64,000 bases of DNA from Symbiodinium natans (lineage: Eukaryota; Sar; Dinophyceae; Suessiales; Symbiodiniaceae). Position numbers and translations under genes: made by a program. Each line of letters starts with the position of its first letter. The first letter of the stretch is position 1. Below are positions 10,458 to 19,484 of the stretch, in pieces. The notes beneath the pieces were generated by a model. That model had not been told where the DNA came from, ran no database searches, and saw only the letters and a list, made by a program, of their open reading frames with translations. The stretch lies in the NCBI GenBank assembly GCA_905221605.1, contig CAJNDS010000576.1:1-64000 (forward strand). The letters are read 5' to 3'.

Positions 10458-11102
10458 TTGGGGGGTAGGGGAAAGGGAGAGGATGGAGGGGAAGGAGAGA
10501 GGGGAGGCGGAGACCGGGAGACGGGGCTTGCGTGGCTACAGGGGCAAAAGCAGGGTCACGCAGGTTCACTTTTGCCACCAAGCAACAACAAAGACAACGG
10601 CCTATGTCCTCTGACTTCTTCAGTCTCACTAATAGTGATAGCAGAAAAACAGTTGCGGCCGTATTCTCAGGGCTCACTTTCTGTCTACACTATCTCTCTT
10701 CAAACTCAAAACAGGTGCAACTTTTCTCGCTGCGGTTTTGAGTCTCGAGCCAAAGCCTCTGCTGAGCTTCTAGAAGGCTTTCCGCATAACCTCTCATCGC
10801 TCCACTTATCAGATCAGCTTCTCAGGGCTGCATTGGTGGAAGCCGCTGGTCGAAGAGGTCAAACACCGGGCCGTTCGGGCGAGACGACTTCCTCTTGCCC
10901 TCCCGTCGCTCAGGCTTCTGCCCCATCCCTGCAAGAATTCCGGGGCGCCTCCTCTCTGACAAAAGCTTGGAGGCGCCCAAAGACCGCCGCTGGCAACAGG
11001 GCAGATGTCTTCACAACAGAGCACCGGCAAGTGGTGACGTCCGAAGGAAGTCTGCAAGTCCCACCTCAACAGTTGGAGCAGCAAGACTTCGACTCCTCAT
11101 GA
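10458..11102 (+). CDS. Candidate open frame of 214 codons, unknown protein
   Basis: The frame is open to a TGA at about 11,102. Its first third crosses a G-rich patch (10,460-10,535) and is probably not coding. From a possible acceptor (a pyrimidine-rich tract ending CAAAACAG near 10,713) the product becomes protein-like: ESRAKASAELLEGF, then a Ser/Pro/Gln-rich tail ending PPQQLEQQDFDSS. The ESRAKA segment lies in the direct repeat that recurs at 13.8 kb. The minus strand is also open here, so strand and reality are uncertain. Confidence 0.3.
   Translation: MGGRGKGEDGGEGERGGGDRETGLAWLQGQKQGHAGSLLPPSNNKDNGLCPLTSSVSLIVIAEKQLRPYSQGSLSVYTISLQTQNRCNFSRCGFESRAKASAELLEGFPHNLSSLHLSDQLLRAALVEAAGRRGQTPGRSGETTSSCPPVAQASAPSLQEFRGASSLTKAWRRPKTAAGNRADVFTTEHRQVVTSEGSLQVPPQQLEQQDFDSS
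10668..10785 (+). repeat. Diverged direct repeat, left copy
   Basis: Shares with 13,809-13,935 the order CTCACTT, CTACACTATCTCTTCAAA, TCAAAACA, TCGCTGCGGTT/ACGCTGCTGTT, TCTCGAGCCAAAGCCT and GCTCTGCTGAG. The copies are in the same orientation about 3.14 kb apart. They enclose the exon-rich segment 10.8-13.8 kb. They could be exon duplicates, remnants of element ends or an old segmental duplication. Confidence 0.75.
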
Positions 11103-11499
11103 ACATGTGAGGATTCAGTAGTGGAGGAGAAAAGATTGGTACAGAAGAATGAACAGAGGCATAGAGAACACTTGCGTATGAGAAGCCTTGCACGTGTAGC
11201 AAGAAACAATTTGGCATGGTTTGCCTACCAAAATGGTGTGGGAGTTTTCGTGGAGTTTTGTTCGTCGTCGCAGCAGTTGGTGCGTGTTGGTTGTTCAGAG
11301 TTTTGCTGTCGGAGTTGCAGAACGCAAAGAAGAAAGACAAGAGGGAGGAGCGACTGCGAAGAAGAAGAGAAGAGCAGCAGCGCCAGCAGCTGAGGAGAAC
11401 AGAGGAGAAAAGCGAAGCGAGGAGGAAAAGGAAGAGGAAAAGGAAGAGGAAGAAGAAAGAACAAGGACGCCCGGGGAGAACAGCAAACGCAAGAGGAGT

Positions 11500-11729
11500 C
11501 TTCCTTCTAGGGATTCGATGTCCAGGGCTCTCGTTCTGTACTCTACTTCTTGCTTCAATGCTGCTGCACCACACTGCTCCATAACGTATTGGTACTCTAC
11601 CTCCCTGCACTTCGCTTCCAGAACGGTGTACTGCTCCTCGAGCTTGTCGAACTCACCTGCGAGGACAAGGTATTCTTGCTCTATCTTCTCTTTCTTCTTC
11701 TTTTCCTTCCCTTCACCTTCTTCTCCCTT
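11500..11729 (-). CDS. Candidate exon with coiled-coil character
   Basis: On the minus strand the frame reads a Lys/Glu-rich start, then EFDKLEEQYTVLEAKCREVE and ALKQEVEYRTRALDIESLEG. This gives a heptad-like spacing of Leu/Val/Ile with charged residues between, typical of a coiled coil. An upstream in-frame TAG at about 11,730 sets the limit unless the exon begins at an acceptor inside the purine run. The product then turns Leu/Phe-rich over a pyrimidine tract, suggesting the exon ends near 11,500. It probably belongs with the minus-strand segments upstream (to 13.8 kb). The partner proteins and function are unknown. Confidence 0.4.
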
Positions 11730-11950
11730 CTACTGCTGCTCCCCTTCTCTCTTCCGCTGCGGACGTGCTTGCTCTTCAGTGCAACCTTGGAAGCAGAGAA
11801 AGAAGAGACGCAGAAGGCCGAAGATCAAGCAGGCTGGGAAGCATCAGACAAGAGAAGGCAGAAGCACAAGGCACGAAGGAAGAGACTCAAGAGCAGAAAC
11901 AAGAGAAGAGAAAGAGAACTGAAGGAGAAGAAGCCTGAAGCAGCACAGCC

Positions 11951-12199
11951 CTAAGGTAAAGGTCCCAAGTCCAAGGCAAAGGAAAGCATCCTGGAAAGTG
12001 TGAAGTGGTAACGTTCACAGCGTCGCCCTACGCCCTGTCCTGGACTCCGAAGATAGGACGTTCTCCCAACTGGCACGACCTTGAGCAGGTCGAAGGGTCT
12101 TCGGTACAGGGCAACCACCGAGAGAAGCTTCTCTGCCCACTTTAGCTTCACGGTTTTGTCCACCTTTTGCTGTTTCAGTGGGGGCCCCGAAGAAGACAA
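11951..12199 (-). CDS. Candidate exon, unknown basic protein
   Basis: A strong minus-strand acceptor (a long pyrimidine tract ending TTTTCTTTCCAG) sits just before 12,199. The open frame after it contains LKQQKVDKTVKLKWAEKLL and ALYRRPFDLLKVV and stops at 11,951. The first ~55 residues look protein-like and the tail less so, so a donor may lie before the stop. The opposite strand has its own acceptor at 12,179, which is the main reason for doubt. Confidence 0.35.
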   Translation of the reverse strand: MSSSGPPLKQQKVDKTVKLKWAEKLLSVVALYRRPFDLLKVVPVGRTSYLRSPGQGVGRRCERYHFTLSRMLSFALDLGPLP

Positions 12200-12537
12200 C
12201 TGGAAAGAAAATCAAGAACCTTTGAAAAAGACTTTTCCAAAGCCCTGGCGTGGTCAGACAAGATTCCGGTTGATCGTACCAGCGCCAGGAAGTTTGCGAA
12301 CGAGCAGAAGAGAAGTTCAGCGAGAAGAAGGAGTGAAAAGACAGAGAAAAGAAGCAGAAGATCATGTGGAGGTTGAAGAAGAAGAGCAAGAAGAAGATTG
12401 AAGTCCACGCAGAGAAGTTCACGTTTGGTGACTTTGAGTAAACTCTGCTAGTGCTGTAGCTCTCACCAATTCTTTCACCTCGTCTCCTTGCGACGCTGCT
12501 GCAGAGCTGCTTGATGCTTGCTGCTGCAGAACTCCTG

Positions 12538-12741
12538 CTAGTGAGTGCGTGTATCTACGCTGCGTTTGCTCGTGTCTGCCCTATAAGTGCTTACAATGCT
12601 TGCTCCATGGCCTTTGATGACTGCAAGTTGGTAGAGCGCAAGACCACCAACAACAAAGCTCTTGACTGCAACTGACACGCGCATCTCTCGTGATAACGCT
12701 GCGTCCTTCTCCACTCTTTTCTTTTCTTTGACGAGGCACAC
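12538..12741 (-). CDS. Candidate exon, unknown protein
   Basis: Open minus-strand frame ending in a stop at 12,538, with EKDAALSREMRVSVAVKSF, then a hydrophobic VVGGLALYQLAVI and a polar end STYRADTSKRSVDTRTH. It lies just downstream of a good donor (CAG then GTATGA) at 12,771-12,773. That donor closes a short upstream exon at about 12,773-12,831 reading YLEEKFHKKTECVDLSPMM after the acceptor GGGCCCAG. The small intron between the two would be about 45-60 bases. This is probably the 3' part of the same minus-strand gene as 12,894-13,376. Confidence 0.4.
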   Translation of the reverse strand: MCLVKEKKRVEKDAALSREMRVSVAVKSFVVGGLALYQLAVIKGHGASIVSTYRADTSKRSVDTRTH

Positions 12742-12893
12742 AGGTTGTGTAGGAAGATCCCAGCAATCATACCTGCCACAACATCATCGGACTCAAATCT
12801 ACGCATTCTGTCTTCTTGTGAAACTTCTCCTCCAGGTACCTGGGCCCGTAGCTTGACTCGCGGTGTTAATTAAACACAAGTATGCTCTCTTCA

Positions 12894-13376
12894 TTATCTC
12901 TCGCTTCTTGGTACTTCTCGTTCACATGCATAATTCTTAAAGAAATTAAACATGTAGTTCGCATTCTTCATGATCGTGCCGACCTCATAGTCGACGAACC
13001 TTATTGTCTTATAGCGTACTGGGTCCTTTTTCTCTCTTCCCTCACGCTCCAAACCGGTGACCCTCAGCTCCACTTTGTCTTTCTCCTGCGCGCTGTCTTT
13101 TCTCTTTCTCTCTTTTCTTGCACGCGGAACTTCTTTCTTTCTCTCCTCACCCCACAAAGCATTTTTTCTCTTGGGGTCATCCTGAAGGGAAAACAAACTT
13201 CGAGGCAACGGTGTGGACGCTTCTTCAGGTCTTCTTGCTACTTTTGTTTTCGCTTCTGGCGTCACCACCAGCCAGCCTCCAACTGCGAGGATCGTGCTAC
13301 GTAAGACTCTCATCCAGAAACCTGGGAAAATCTTCTTGCTTTCTTTCTGTCTGCCCTTGAAAGTAAACATAACCAT
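12894..13376 (-). CDS. Candidate coding segment of 160 codons, Lys/Glu/Arg-rich
   Basis: The minus strand has a pyrimidine tract ending TTTTTTTTCCAG followed at once by ATG (13,376). The frame then runs to a TAA at 12,894. The product begins with a basic segment (MVMFTFKGRQKESKK), has a hydrophobic stretch around residues 17-35 (STILAVGGWLVV), and then a long charged region. It ends with KDPVRYKTIRFVDYEVG and a hydrophobic/aromatic helix-like tail (KNANYMFNFFKNYACERE). Near the end another register is also protein-like after an acceptor at about 12,950, so the true exon ends are uncertain. Among all frames of the window this is one of the most protein-like. No domain recognised. Confidence 0.45.
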   Translation of the reverse strand: MVMFTFKGRQKESKKIFPGFWMRVLRSTILAVGGWLVVTPEAKTKVARRPEEASTPLPRSLFSLQDDPKRKNALWGEERKKEVPRARKERKRKDSAQEKDKVELRVTGLEREGREKKDPVRYKTIRFVDYEVGTIMKNANYMFNFFKNYACEREVPRSER

Positions 13377-13417
13377 CTGGAAAAAAACTCTGCATCCACG
13401 TGCTCGAGCAATTTGAT

Positions 13418-13675
13418 CTAATTTGCATTGGCAAGGCCTCCACATTCTCGATCACGATGCACTGCTGTTTGGGACTTTGCAAAGTACATGTCTGGCATGA
13501 ACTCTTCACGTGCAATGCTCTCTAATTCTGTCTCCACGGTTGCAAGCTCGGAGACAACGGTCCAGGCCATTCTTGCCAAGACTCCACTGAGGATCAGCAA
13601 ATCTGTCAGCGCAAGTTCTTCCGTCACTCTTCCAGAGATTGCAAAATCCAACGCAACCGTGCTTGCTGCTTGCTT
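13418..13675 (-). CDS. Candidate exon, helical protein segment
   Basis: Minus-strand frame with VALDFAISGRVTEELALTDL, ILSGVLARMAWTVVSELATV and ETELESIAREEFMPDMYFA, a believable mix of amphipathic and hydrophobic helices, ending in TAG at 13,418. It lies directly upstream of the 12,894-13,376 segment. A second register over 13,515-13,297 is also protein-like (PDGYVYFQGQTERKQEDF), which hints at an old frameshift or unrecognised splice. No family recognised. Confidence 0.45.
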   Translation of the reverse strand, partial: KQAASTVALDFAISGRVTEELALTDLLILSGVLARMAWTVVSELATVETELESIAREEFMPDMYFAKSQTAVHRDRECGGLANAN

Positions 13676-13683
13676 CTAGGGCT

Positions 13684-13764
13684 TCACGCGTTTAACTGGG
13701 CTGCTCCATCCAAGATTCCTGCTGCCCCAAGCAGCAGAGCTGCGGCCACTCCAGTCTGTAGCAT
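13684..13764 (-). CDS. Candidate short first exon with a hydrophobic leader
   Basis: The minus-strand ATG at 13,764 opens MLQTGVAAALLLGAAGILDG and stops at 13,684 unless spliced. The Ala/Leu/Gly-rich stretch of about 16 residues resembles a signal or membrane segment. It lies immediately upstream of the 13,418-13,675 exon candidate but in another register, so a splice would be needed to join them. Composition alone supports it. Confidence 0.25.
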   Translation of the reverse strand: MLQTGVAAALLLGAAGILDGAAQLNA

Positions 13765-13808
13765 CGTCGCTCCCTGTGATCTTGGGAACTCCGCCGCTCC
13801 GCTACCAT

Positions 13809-13935
13809 GTGGCTCACTTCGTATCTACACTATCTCTTCAAATTCAAAACAACTTGCAAATTTCACGCTGCTGTTCTGAATCTCGAGCCAAAGCCTGCCG
13901 GTTGGCTCTGCTGAGTTTCAACTCTGCTCGGCACT
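13809..13935 (+). repeat. Diverged direct repeat, right copy
   Basis: Partner of 10,668-10,785 in the same orientation. The protein-level match (ESRAKA) is kept in one plus-strand frame while flanking bases differ, including an insertion (CCGGTTGG). Confidence 0.75.
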
Positions 13936-13939
13936 TCCT

Positions 13940-15095
13940 AATTCAGGCACACAGTGAACGTCGAACAAGAACAGAACGAATGAGAGGGGGGGAATAGAGA
14001 ACCGTGAGAAGAGACCGATCCCAGAAAGGGACAACTAGAAACCCTAGAGGCGACAAGGGGAAACAAGTGGGAGACCGTGTTGAAAAGCGGGAAAAACAAA
14101 GCAGACACGGCAACACACAACGACCCTGACCCTATGTTACCACTTCCCGAGGCGGGAGAGGGGAGAGAAGGGAGCACCAACTCCAGCGTGATGGCGTGCT
14201 CCTCGTCGGGGCGAAGAAGAGCGGAGTCTGAGCGAAGCGGTCCGTGACATTGGGGTTCCTGGTTCGCTGTACAGGCTTACACGGGCTTCATACCCTGACT
14301 GGTTAAGACCGCTACAAGCGTTGGCACAACTGATGCATCAGACATCGTAGTGCGAACACTGAGCTGGCTTTGATGGCAGCCTAGTACAAATCCTTAGCAT
14401 CGGAAAAGACAATTCTCAGCAGCAGTCGCTCACTTTTTTGAAGCCACACTCTCCATGTCGGTGGGCTTCAGATCCTCATTGGTGATCGTGTGTGTGTTTT
14501 TGTACATGTACAAGCGTCACGGGTAGCGGTCGAATATTCTGCTGCATGGGGTCGGAGAGTACGGAGGATATGGATCGTGCGCGTCTTGGTACAGATACAA
14601 ATTCTGCGACAACTAGTCGACGACGCCACAGTGGTAGACCAGCATGGTGCTTGGAAGAGCTGGGCATCGCCACAGCGGTAGGCACAAGTCTTCGCCACTG
14701 GGGAAACCAACAAAAGCGAAGCCAAAGCCGAGACACATCGCCACGGCGGAAGTGTCGTCGGCAAGAACTCGGTGTGTGTGTGTGTGTGTGTAGCGGAGCA
14801 GGTAGGTCGTGAAACCTGTCTCGTGCGTGTAAAAGGACTAGACTAGAGGTCGCCTATGATTGTTAACGCCTATGAAAGATCTGAGAGAGTCGGCGACGTT
14901 GGCTTTGTCTTTGGTCAGGGCGTGTCTTGCCGCTTCATTGCCGCAGCGCTGTCCCTGCATGTCTCGGCTGGGTGGGAGGTCCTCGTCTCGTCACGTCGAC
15001 TCCGCGTGTCGGGTGTTTGTTGGACGGGATTTCTGATGAAGCAGTGGAGCCATTTCAGCTCCACGAACGCATTGCAGCAGGAGTCCGCGCGCCAA
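13940..15095. other. No gene supported
   Basis: Includes a purine-rich patch at 13,975-14,110 and a GT microsatellite at 14,771-14,791. Open frames are short and ambiguous on both strands. Confidence 0.4.
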
Positions 15096-15099
15096 GCTT

Positions 15100-15345
15100 C
15101 CGAACTCGTCGACATTAGAGAAATGCCTGAGATGGTAGCAAGTTGCAAGCCGAGCGTAACTCCGAAGCGGTATTACACTCCCAGACGTGGCCCCTGATCC
15201 GAACAGGAGGATGTTTTGGCTCCAAAGAGTAGGGACCTTCATCGGCATGAGCAAGACGCAATGATGCCATGGTCTTTTAAAGGCAATTGCCGATAAGCGC
15301 CGTGTCGGTCCATGTGCCATGGCAGGCCATCGATCCCAGGACCAC
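15100..15345 (-). pseudogene. Decayed reverse-transcriptase fragment of an LTR-type retroelement
   Basis: The minus strand reads HMDRHGAYRQLPLKDH (near 15,310-15,262), matching the reverse-transcriptase motif A pattern of an Asp followed by AYRQLPL. In a shifted register the frame then gives PWHHCVLL, LLFGSGATSGS (motif B, usually FGA-A--) and finally SNVDEF near 15,105 (the position of the catalytic -DD-). The order and spacing of the three motifs fit a gypsy/DIRS-like polymerase (family knowledge). The frameshift after motif A, the insertion in motif B and the altered catalytic pair show that it is dead. No LTR or integrase was seen next to it. Confidence 0.5.
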
Positions 15346-15633
15346 TCCTGGAGGCGTCGCACGTCCGCGGATGAGCTTCTCGCTCAAGAGGCCGTGTCCC
15401 CAGCAGAATGCGAGTTTCGTGGGTTTGTGTTTGTTGTTTATGGTGGCTCCGACGCAGGTTTCGGTCCAGGATACAGAAGTGGGGACTCCAGAAATTCCTC
15501 TTCAGACCCCGTTGACCTTGCCGTAGCCGTCCAGCAAAGACGAAGGAAGCCAAGACCATTGGCTCTCAGGTTTTGAAGTATATCCACCGGGGGGTGTTTA
15601 ACGTTCGTGGGTTTTGGGGTGGCAGAGGGTGTC

Positions 15634-15915
15634 AGTGATGCCAGGTTTGCACCTCACTTCGAGCGAAGCCACCAGTGTTCCATGACACTGCTTGGGGGGG
15701 CATTGATTACGTGGAGCGTCAGCCATTTAGCGCAGCAGAATGTGAGCTTGTCGGGCTAGCGCACGTGCTTTCAGACCTGGAGGCGCAGAAGGCCCTGCTT
15801 CAGGGTTCAGTGCATCCTGTACTGTGACAAGAAGACCGCCATCTCGATCTGCAGTGTGCCGTTCGGAGGCTGTGAGAGCAAATGTTGTCATTTGCCAGGC
15901 CACTTCATGCTAGCA
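15634..15915 (+). pseudogene. Decayed RNase H fragment of a Ty1/Copia-like pol
   Basis: On plus, SDARFAPHFERSHQ and LLGGALITW match the start of Copia RNase H (a SDA-W/F-D-RS-SG pattern, then LGG--I-W). After a frame change RQPFSAAECELVGLAHV matches the S-AE-EL block. After another, ILYCDKKTAISIC matches the (Y)-DN--AI-I- block. The three pieces are in the right order and spacing but in different registers, so it is a frameshifted relic. It is opposite in strand to the reverse-transcriptase relic at 15.1-15.35 kb, so they are from two elements. Confidence 0.6.
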
Positions 15916-16249
15916 AAATTTAGTTACCAAAGCGCTGCAGCGGGCTAGACTGTTTGAGCTTTTGACGCTGAACAGCAGTGAGGCAGAGTGAGCCAATCCA
16001 ACTGTTGGATCTCCAGCAGCGCGTGCATCACGTCACCAAGAGATTCTACAGGCTCTGCTGCTGTTAGAGTCAGAGGTTCTTGACCGACTTCTTCCAGCGC
16101 AAGGTCAGAAGACCGAGCCTACGGGATCTTTACCAGAAGTCTGGGGTTCAGAACGGACCGATGTTGCCTGAAGGTTCTGGTTGCTTGTGGCCCCGCTGGG
16201 CTGTGGGTCTCTAGAGGAATCCAGACCCACCTGCTACCAAGAGCAACAA

Positions 16250-16930
16250 TCAGCGGGATAGAGTTCTGCCACTTGTGTCCTCACGCGTTTGAGGTTGAGA
16301 GTTGAAGCGTTGTGCGATGAGGAGATTGATCATCTGCAGCAGTGCTTGGGTAGGATATCCTCTGGCTTGCTGAGAATATGCCGTCAGCATGGAGCATTTG
16401 GTTCCAGGAGATGTCAGCCTTGAAACGAGGTACCAGAATACAGGGATTGAGTCGCCAGCGCAATTTTTGTGAGGAATGTTGAGTCGTTTTCGGGCTGCCT
16501 GTTCTGTCGACGTGGCAAGGCCTAAGCTAAGCGAGCATGCCAGCAGGTTTGAAGCCCTTCTTTGTGAAAAGGGAGCAGAACCCTGGCAATGGAGAAGGGC
16601 TCCGTAAGCATCCGCCCCTGCGCGAGGACGACGAGCGGTAAGGCAATGGCCCCTGCGGAAGGATGACACGCACCTTGGATCGAGGTCCGGGGGGTTTATC
16701 GTTAGTGGGCCCGTTTCCCCCTTAAGCCAAGGTTTTCTCCACCCTGTCAAGGCTCTCCAGGGAGGGGTTCGTACTTCTTTTAGAAGCCGGCAGTCAACCC
16801 TCGTTTGAACAGGGGGACTTTGAGCCGTAGGCCATCCACAAGCACGAGATACTATGCTCACAAAAGTAATGCAGAATGCAGGGTGAAATCTACAGGCTAT
16901 GCAGGCGATGTGACAACCATCATCTCTCAC
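16250..16930 (-). CDS. Long open frame of 226 codons, unknown
   Basis: Open on minus from 16,930 to 16,250, next to the pol relics. The second half (RKRLNIPHKNCAGDSI, then RLTSPGTKCSMLTAYSQQ) is moderately protein-like and the first half Arg/Pro/Cys-rich and less so. No domain recognised. Its length is unusual for chance, but it may be antisense to decayed retroelement sequence. Confidence 0.25.
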   Translation of the reverse strand: MRDDGCHIACIACRFHPAFCITFVSIVSRACGWPTAQSPPVQTRVDCRLLKEVRTPPWRALTGWRKPWLKGETGPLTINPPDLDPRCVSSFRRGHCLTARRPRAGADAYGALLHCQGSAPFSQRRASNLLACSLSLGLATSTEQAARKRLNIPHKNCAGDSIPVFWYLVSRLTSPGTKCSMLTAYSQQARGYPTQALLQMINLLIAQRFNSQPQTREDTSGRTLSR

Positions 16931-16989
16931 AGTTGCATGTTATTCATTTTGTCCAACCCAATCACGGCAACCTAGCAGCGCATTGGCTT

Positions 16990-17570
16990 CCAGGAGGAGT
17001 TTGCCCACTTCCACCTGCGTTTCAGAGCCCGCTCAGACTAGTGATGTGCGCGGCGTGAACTTCAGAACCGCTCTAACCATGCTTGCCATTTCGAAGCGCG
17101 GCTTGACCGAGCCAAAGTTGCAGGCTTGCCAACAAATTGACAATTCCGAAGCTTCGGATGCGAGATGGCAAGGTGGAGTTCTGCATCCGAGACCATATGC
17201 GCGTGACCACTGGATGTCCAACCTCATTGTGGAAGGTGGCCAAGTGCAGCAAAGAAACGCCTTGGGCGTCAATTTCACCTGGCTTCAAATTTGGAAAGCA
17301 CTTGGGGGCTTTGAATCCCTGAAGTTTGCAGGCTCTTCGACCAGTATTGCTAGCATCCTTTGCGGGCGCATGCGCCTGGGTCTCCATGGGCCCGGAGCAA
17401 TGCTCCCACGAGCGTGGGAGACTTCGCCTGCTCCGCGGCATCCAGGGTTTGGCAAAGCCATGTGTGAGAAGGTGCATTGCCGATCCCATCCCCCAGCACC
17501 CCTAGAAACAATACACCCTCTTAAGATTAGAGTAAGATTGTTCCCATTACAACAGTATAGTATGATATAG
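16990..17570. other. Overlapping open frames on both strands, no gene supported
   Basis: A plus frame of 195 codons (16,983-17,570) and a minus frame of 138 codons (17,489-17,073) overlap. The minus frame has SLLHLATFHNEVGHPVV, which faintly recalls an ankyrin helix pair, but only one unit is seen and the pattern is weak. I make no call. Confidence 0.3.
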
Positions 17571-17599
17571 TATGTTCTGTCAAACTGAATGATGAATAT

Positions 17600-19160
17600 A
17601 GGGGACTGGGGAGGTATCACTTCGGCACTCCGTACCACTCACCGGTTTAGTAGTTTAGGGCCCTTTCAACTGCCTCGTCTGAGGGTTTGTCGGGCTTTTT
17701 CGTTCCACAGTCGTTCAGGCTTCAAGACCGACCGCGTGTCGCTATGAAATTGGGCACAGATGGGTCCCAGTATTTTACGTAGCTTCAGGAGTCTTGCAAA
17801 ACCTCGTGCGTAGCTGGATGCTCTGGAGGCTTGCAATGTGGAGGGTCTTGTAGGAACAGGTGTTTCGGCCTTGGCTCTGGACCTCTGAATACCCACATGC
17901 GCCATGGAAAGACCTGGACTATGAAGAGGGAGCGGTCCCAACAAGACTGCTTGAAGAAAAGCCGTCGAGCCTCAACTCAAAGAAGTACAACAAGCCTGTG
18001 AAACCTCCCAGGTTGAAGCAAAGAATTCTTTCCGGCCGTTCCCAGTCCATAGGCCATGGGTTTATGAGAAGCTAGGAACCAAACAAGAAAAACATATTAT
18101 TATTCATGGTGCTTTTGTCTCACCTCCAAGATTTAATAGGGGATTTGGGGTTGTTAAGGCGCCCTAAGCCCTCAAAGCCCGTGCATTAAATAAGCTAGTT
18201 TGCAAGCGTCATTTGCGCGTGGAAGGAGATGGAATTTAATCAGCTTTTTCCACGCGCCTTTAATAAAACTTTTAACGAGGCTTTTTCAATTTCCCCTTGT
18301 CATTTTCCTTTCGTTCGATATTAAATGACTTCGTGCGTTTCCTTGCAAGTCAATTCAATATGGCGGAGAGGAACAAGGAGGATTTCATGGGAAGGAGAGT
18401 TCACCCTTGGGAGCGATCCATGAGCTGGGTTTTTAGCGTCCAGCGGCGCACTTCATTCACATCGTTCTTGCATTACATTCGTTCGCTTCGCGAATGACGC
18501 TAATGCATTCACTCTGCTCTTCGCAACTCCTGGAAATCTATGACTGTCGATAACCCACACAGAAGCAGCCGCCTGCACTGCCGCCTTGAGGGGAGTCCCA
18601 GGACCTGGCTATTGACTCACCGCCTAAACGGTTTTGACCATTGACTTCTGAATGCTGCTGACACAACCAAAGTCGGAGCCTTCTTCCTTTCACAAAACGG
18701 CTTTCGCAGCATGCACGGCTGCCACAGCGCGCAGACATTTGCACCCAAGCTATTCAGAAGCTCCATAAGTGCAGGTGCAATTGTTGATCGAAGTTCCGTT
18801 CTCGTGTGAGACTGAGACATGCGTGAAACACAAGCATTTCACAGGACACATGTGCCTCTGGGAGGTTGGACGTTGAAGTTTGAAGATGGTAGAACTAACT
18901 TAAATGGGCCTTTCGTGCAGTGTGGGCTTATGCGGCTTAAGCCCTGCTCTGCAGATGCAACTGCTACTCCTTTACCTTCCATCGAGACTGCATATTCAAA
19001 GCGCGATGTGAATTTTTCCGAAGCCCTGTGAGCTCGAGGCCTTGCCAGCTGTTGGGGGAGACACCGCTCCGGAGTGCTGCCTGCCGAGTTGAAAATGCCA
19101 GAGAGCCGCTCTTCAGCTCAGCCAGAAAAGCCTGGCCTCCACGGCTTCCAGTGCATCTTT
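17600..19160. other. No gene supported
   Basis: Mixed sequence. AT-richer around 18,080-18,370. Short frames only. No repeats recognised. Confidence 0.4.
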
Positions 19161-19175
19161 TCGTTGTTTGGCTGA

Positions 19176-19484
19176 GCTGGTGGGCCGAAGGAGAGGCTGC
19201 CTCAACGTGCACAGGATCGAATCTCCGGGGAGGATTTCGAGATATCGGGGTTGTTGCGACTACTGTATCAGTGGAAGATTGAGCTTTGCAAGCGTCGAAG
19301 CGAGGAGCTCCGCAACAAGGCGTGTGCGATAGTAAAGCACCTTAAGGAAGGGTTCGGCTGCTCGGCTCGAAGTCTTTCTGCGAAAAATCGAATTTCAACG
19401 AGGCCGAATGGAGTGAGGGAGGCGGAAAAGCACAAAAAGGTCTCTCAAGTCCGGGAAACTCTGGCCACGGCTTTGCACGGCTAA
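19176..19484 (+). CDS. Candidate exon with a charged helix, unknown protein
   Basis: Open plus frame ending in TAA at 19,484. The core reads RISGEDFEISGLLRLLYQWK followed by IELCKRRSEELRNKACAIV and KHLKEG, a good amphipathic, probably coiled helix. The tail is Lys/Arg-rich (EAEKHKKVSQVRETLATALHG). A possible acceptor is AACGTGCACAG just before 19,216, or one near 19,175. The opposite strand has a weaker open frame. No family recognised. Confidence 0.45.
   Translation, partial: AGGPKERLPQRAQDRISGEDFEISGLLRLLYQWKIELCKRRSEELRNKACAIVKHLKEGFGCSARSLSAKNRISTRPNGVREAEKHKKVSQVRETLATALHG

Larger units (their letters stand above)
11290..12420. other. Alternating purine/pyrimidine blocks with open frames on both strands
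   Basis: Blocks of ~150-200 bases switch strand bias: purine-rich on plus at 11,325-11,460, 11,790-11,950 and 12,180-12,410, with pyrimidine-rich or mixed sequence between. Plus-strand Lys/Glu/Arg-rich segments follow good acceptors (GGTTGTTCAG near 11,299; CTTGCTCTTCAG near 11,779; TTTTGCTGTTTCAG near 12,179), and AAGGTAAAG at 11,953 is a good donor. But the minus strand has equally convincing exon-like segments in the gaps, and there the plus purine blocks would be long pyrimidine tracts before minus acceptors. I cannot choose between the two strands by eye. Confidence 0.5.

Noticed and set aside
17073-17489. Minus frame with SLLHLATFHNEVGHPVV, like an ankyrin helix
   Set aside because: Only one partial unit, no TPLH core and no second repeat.
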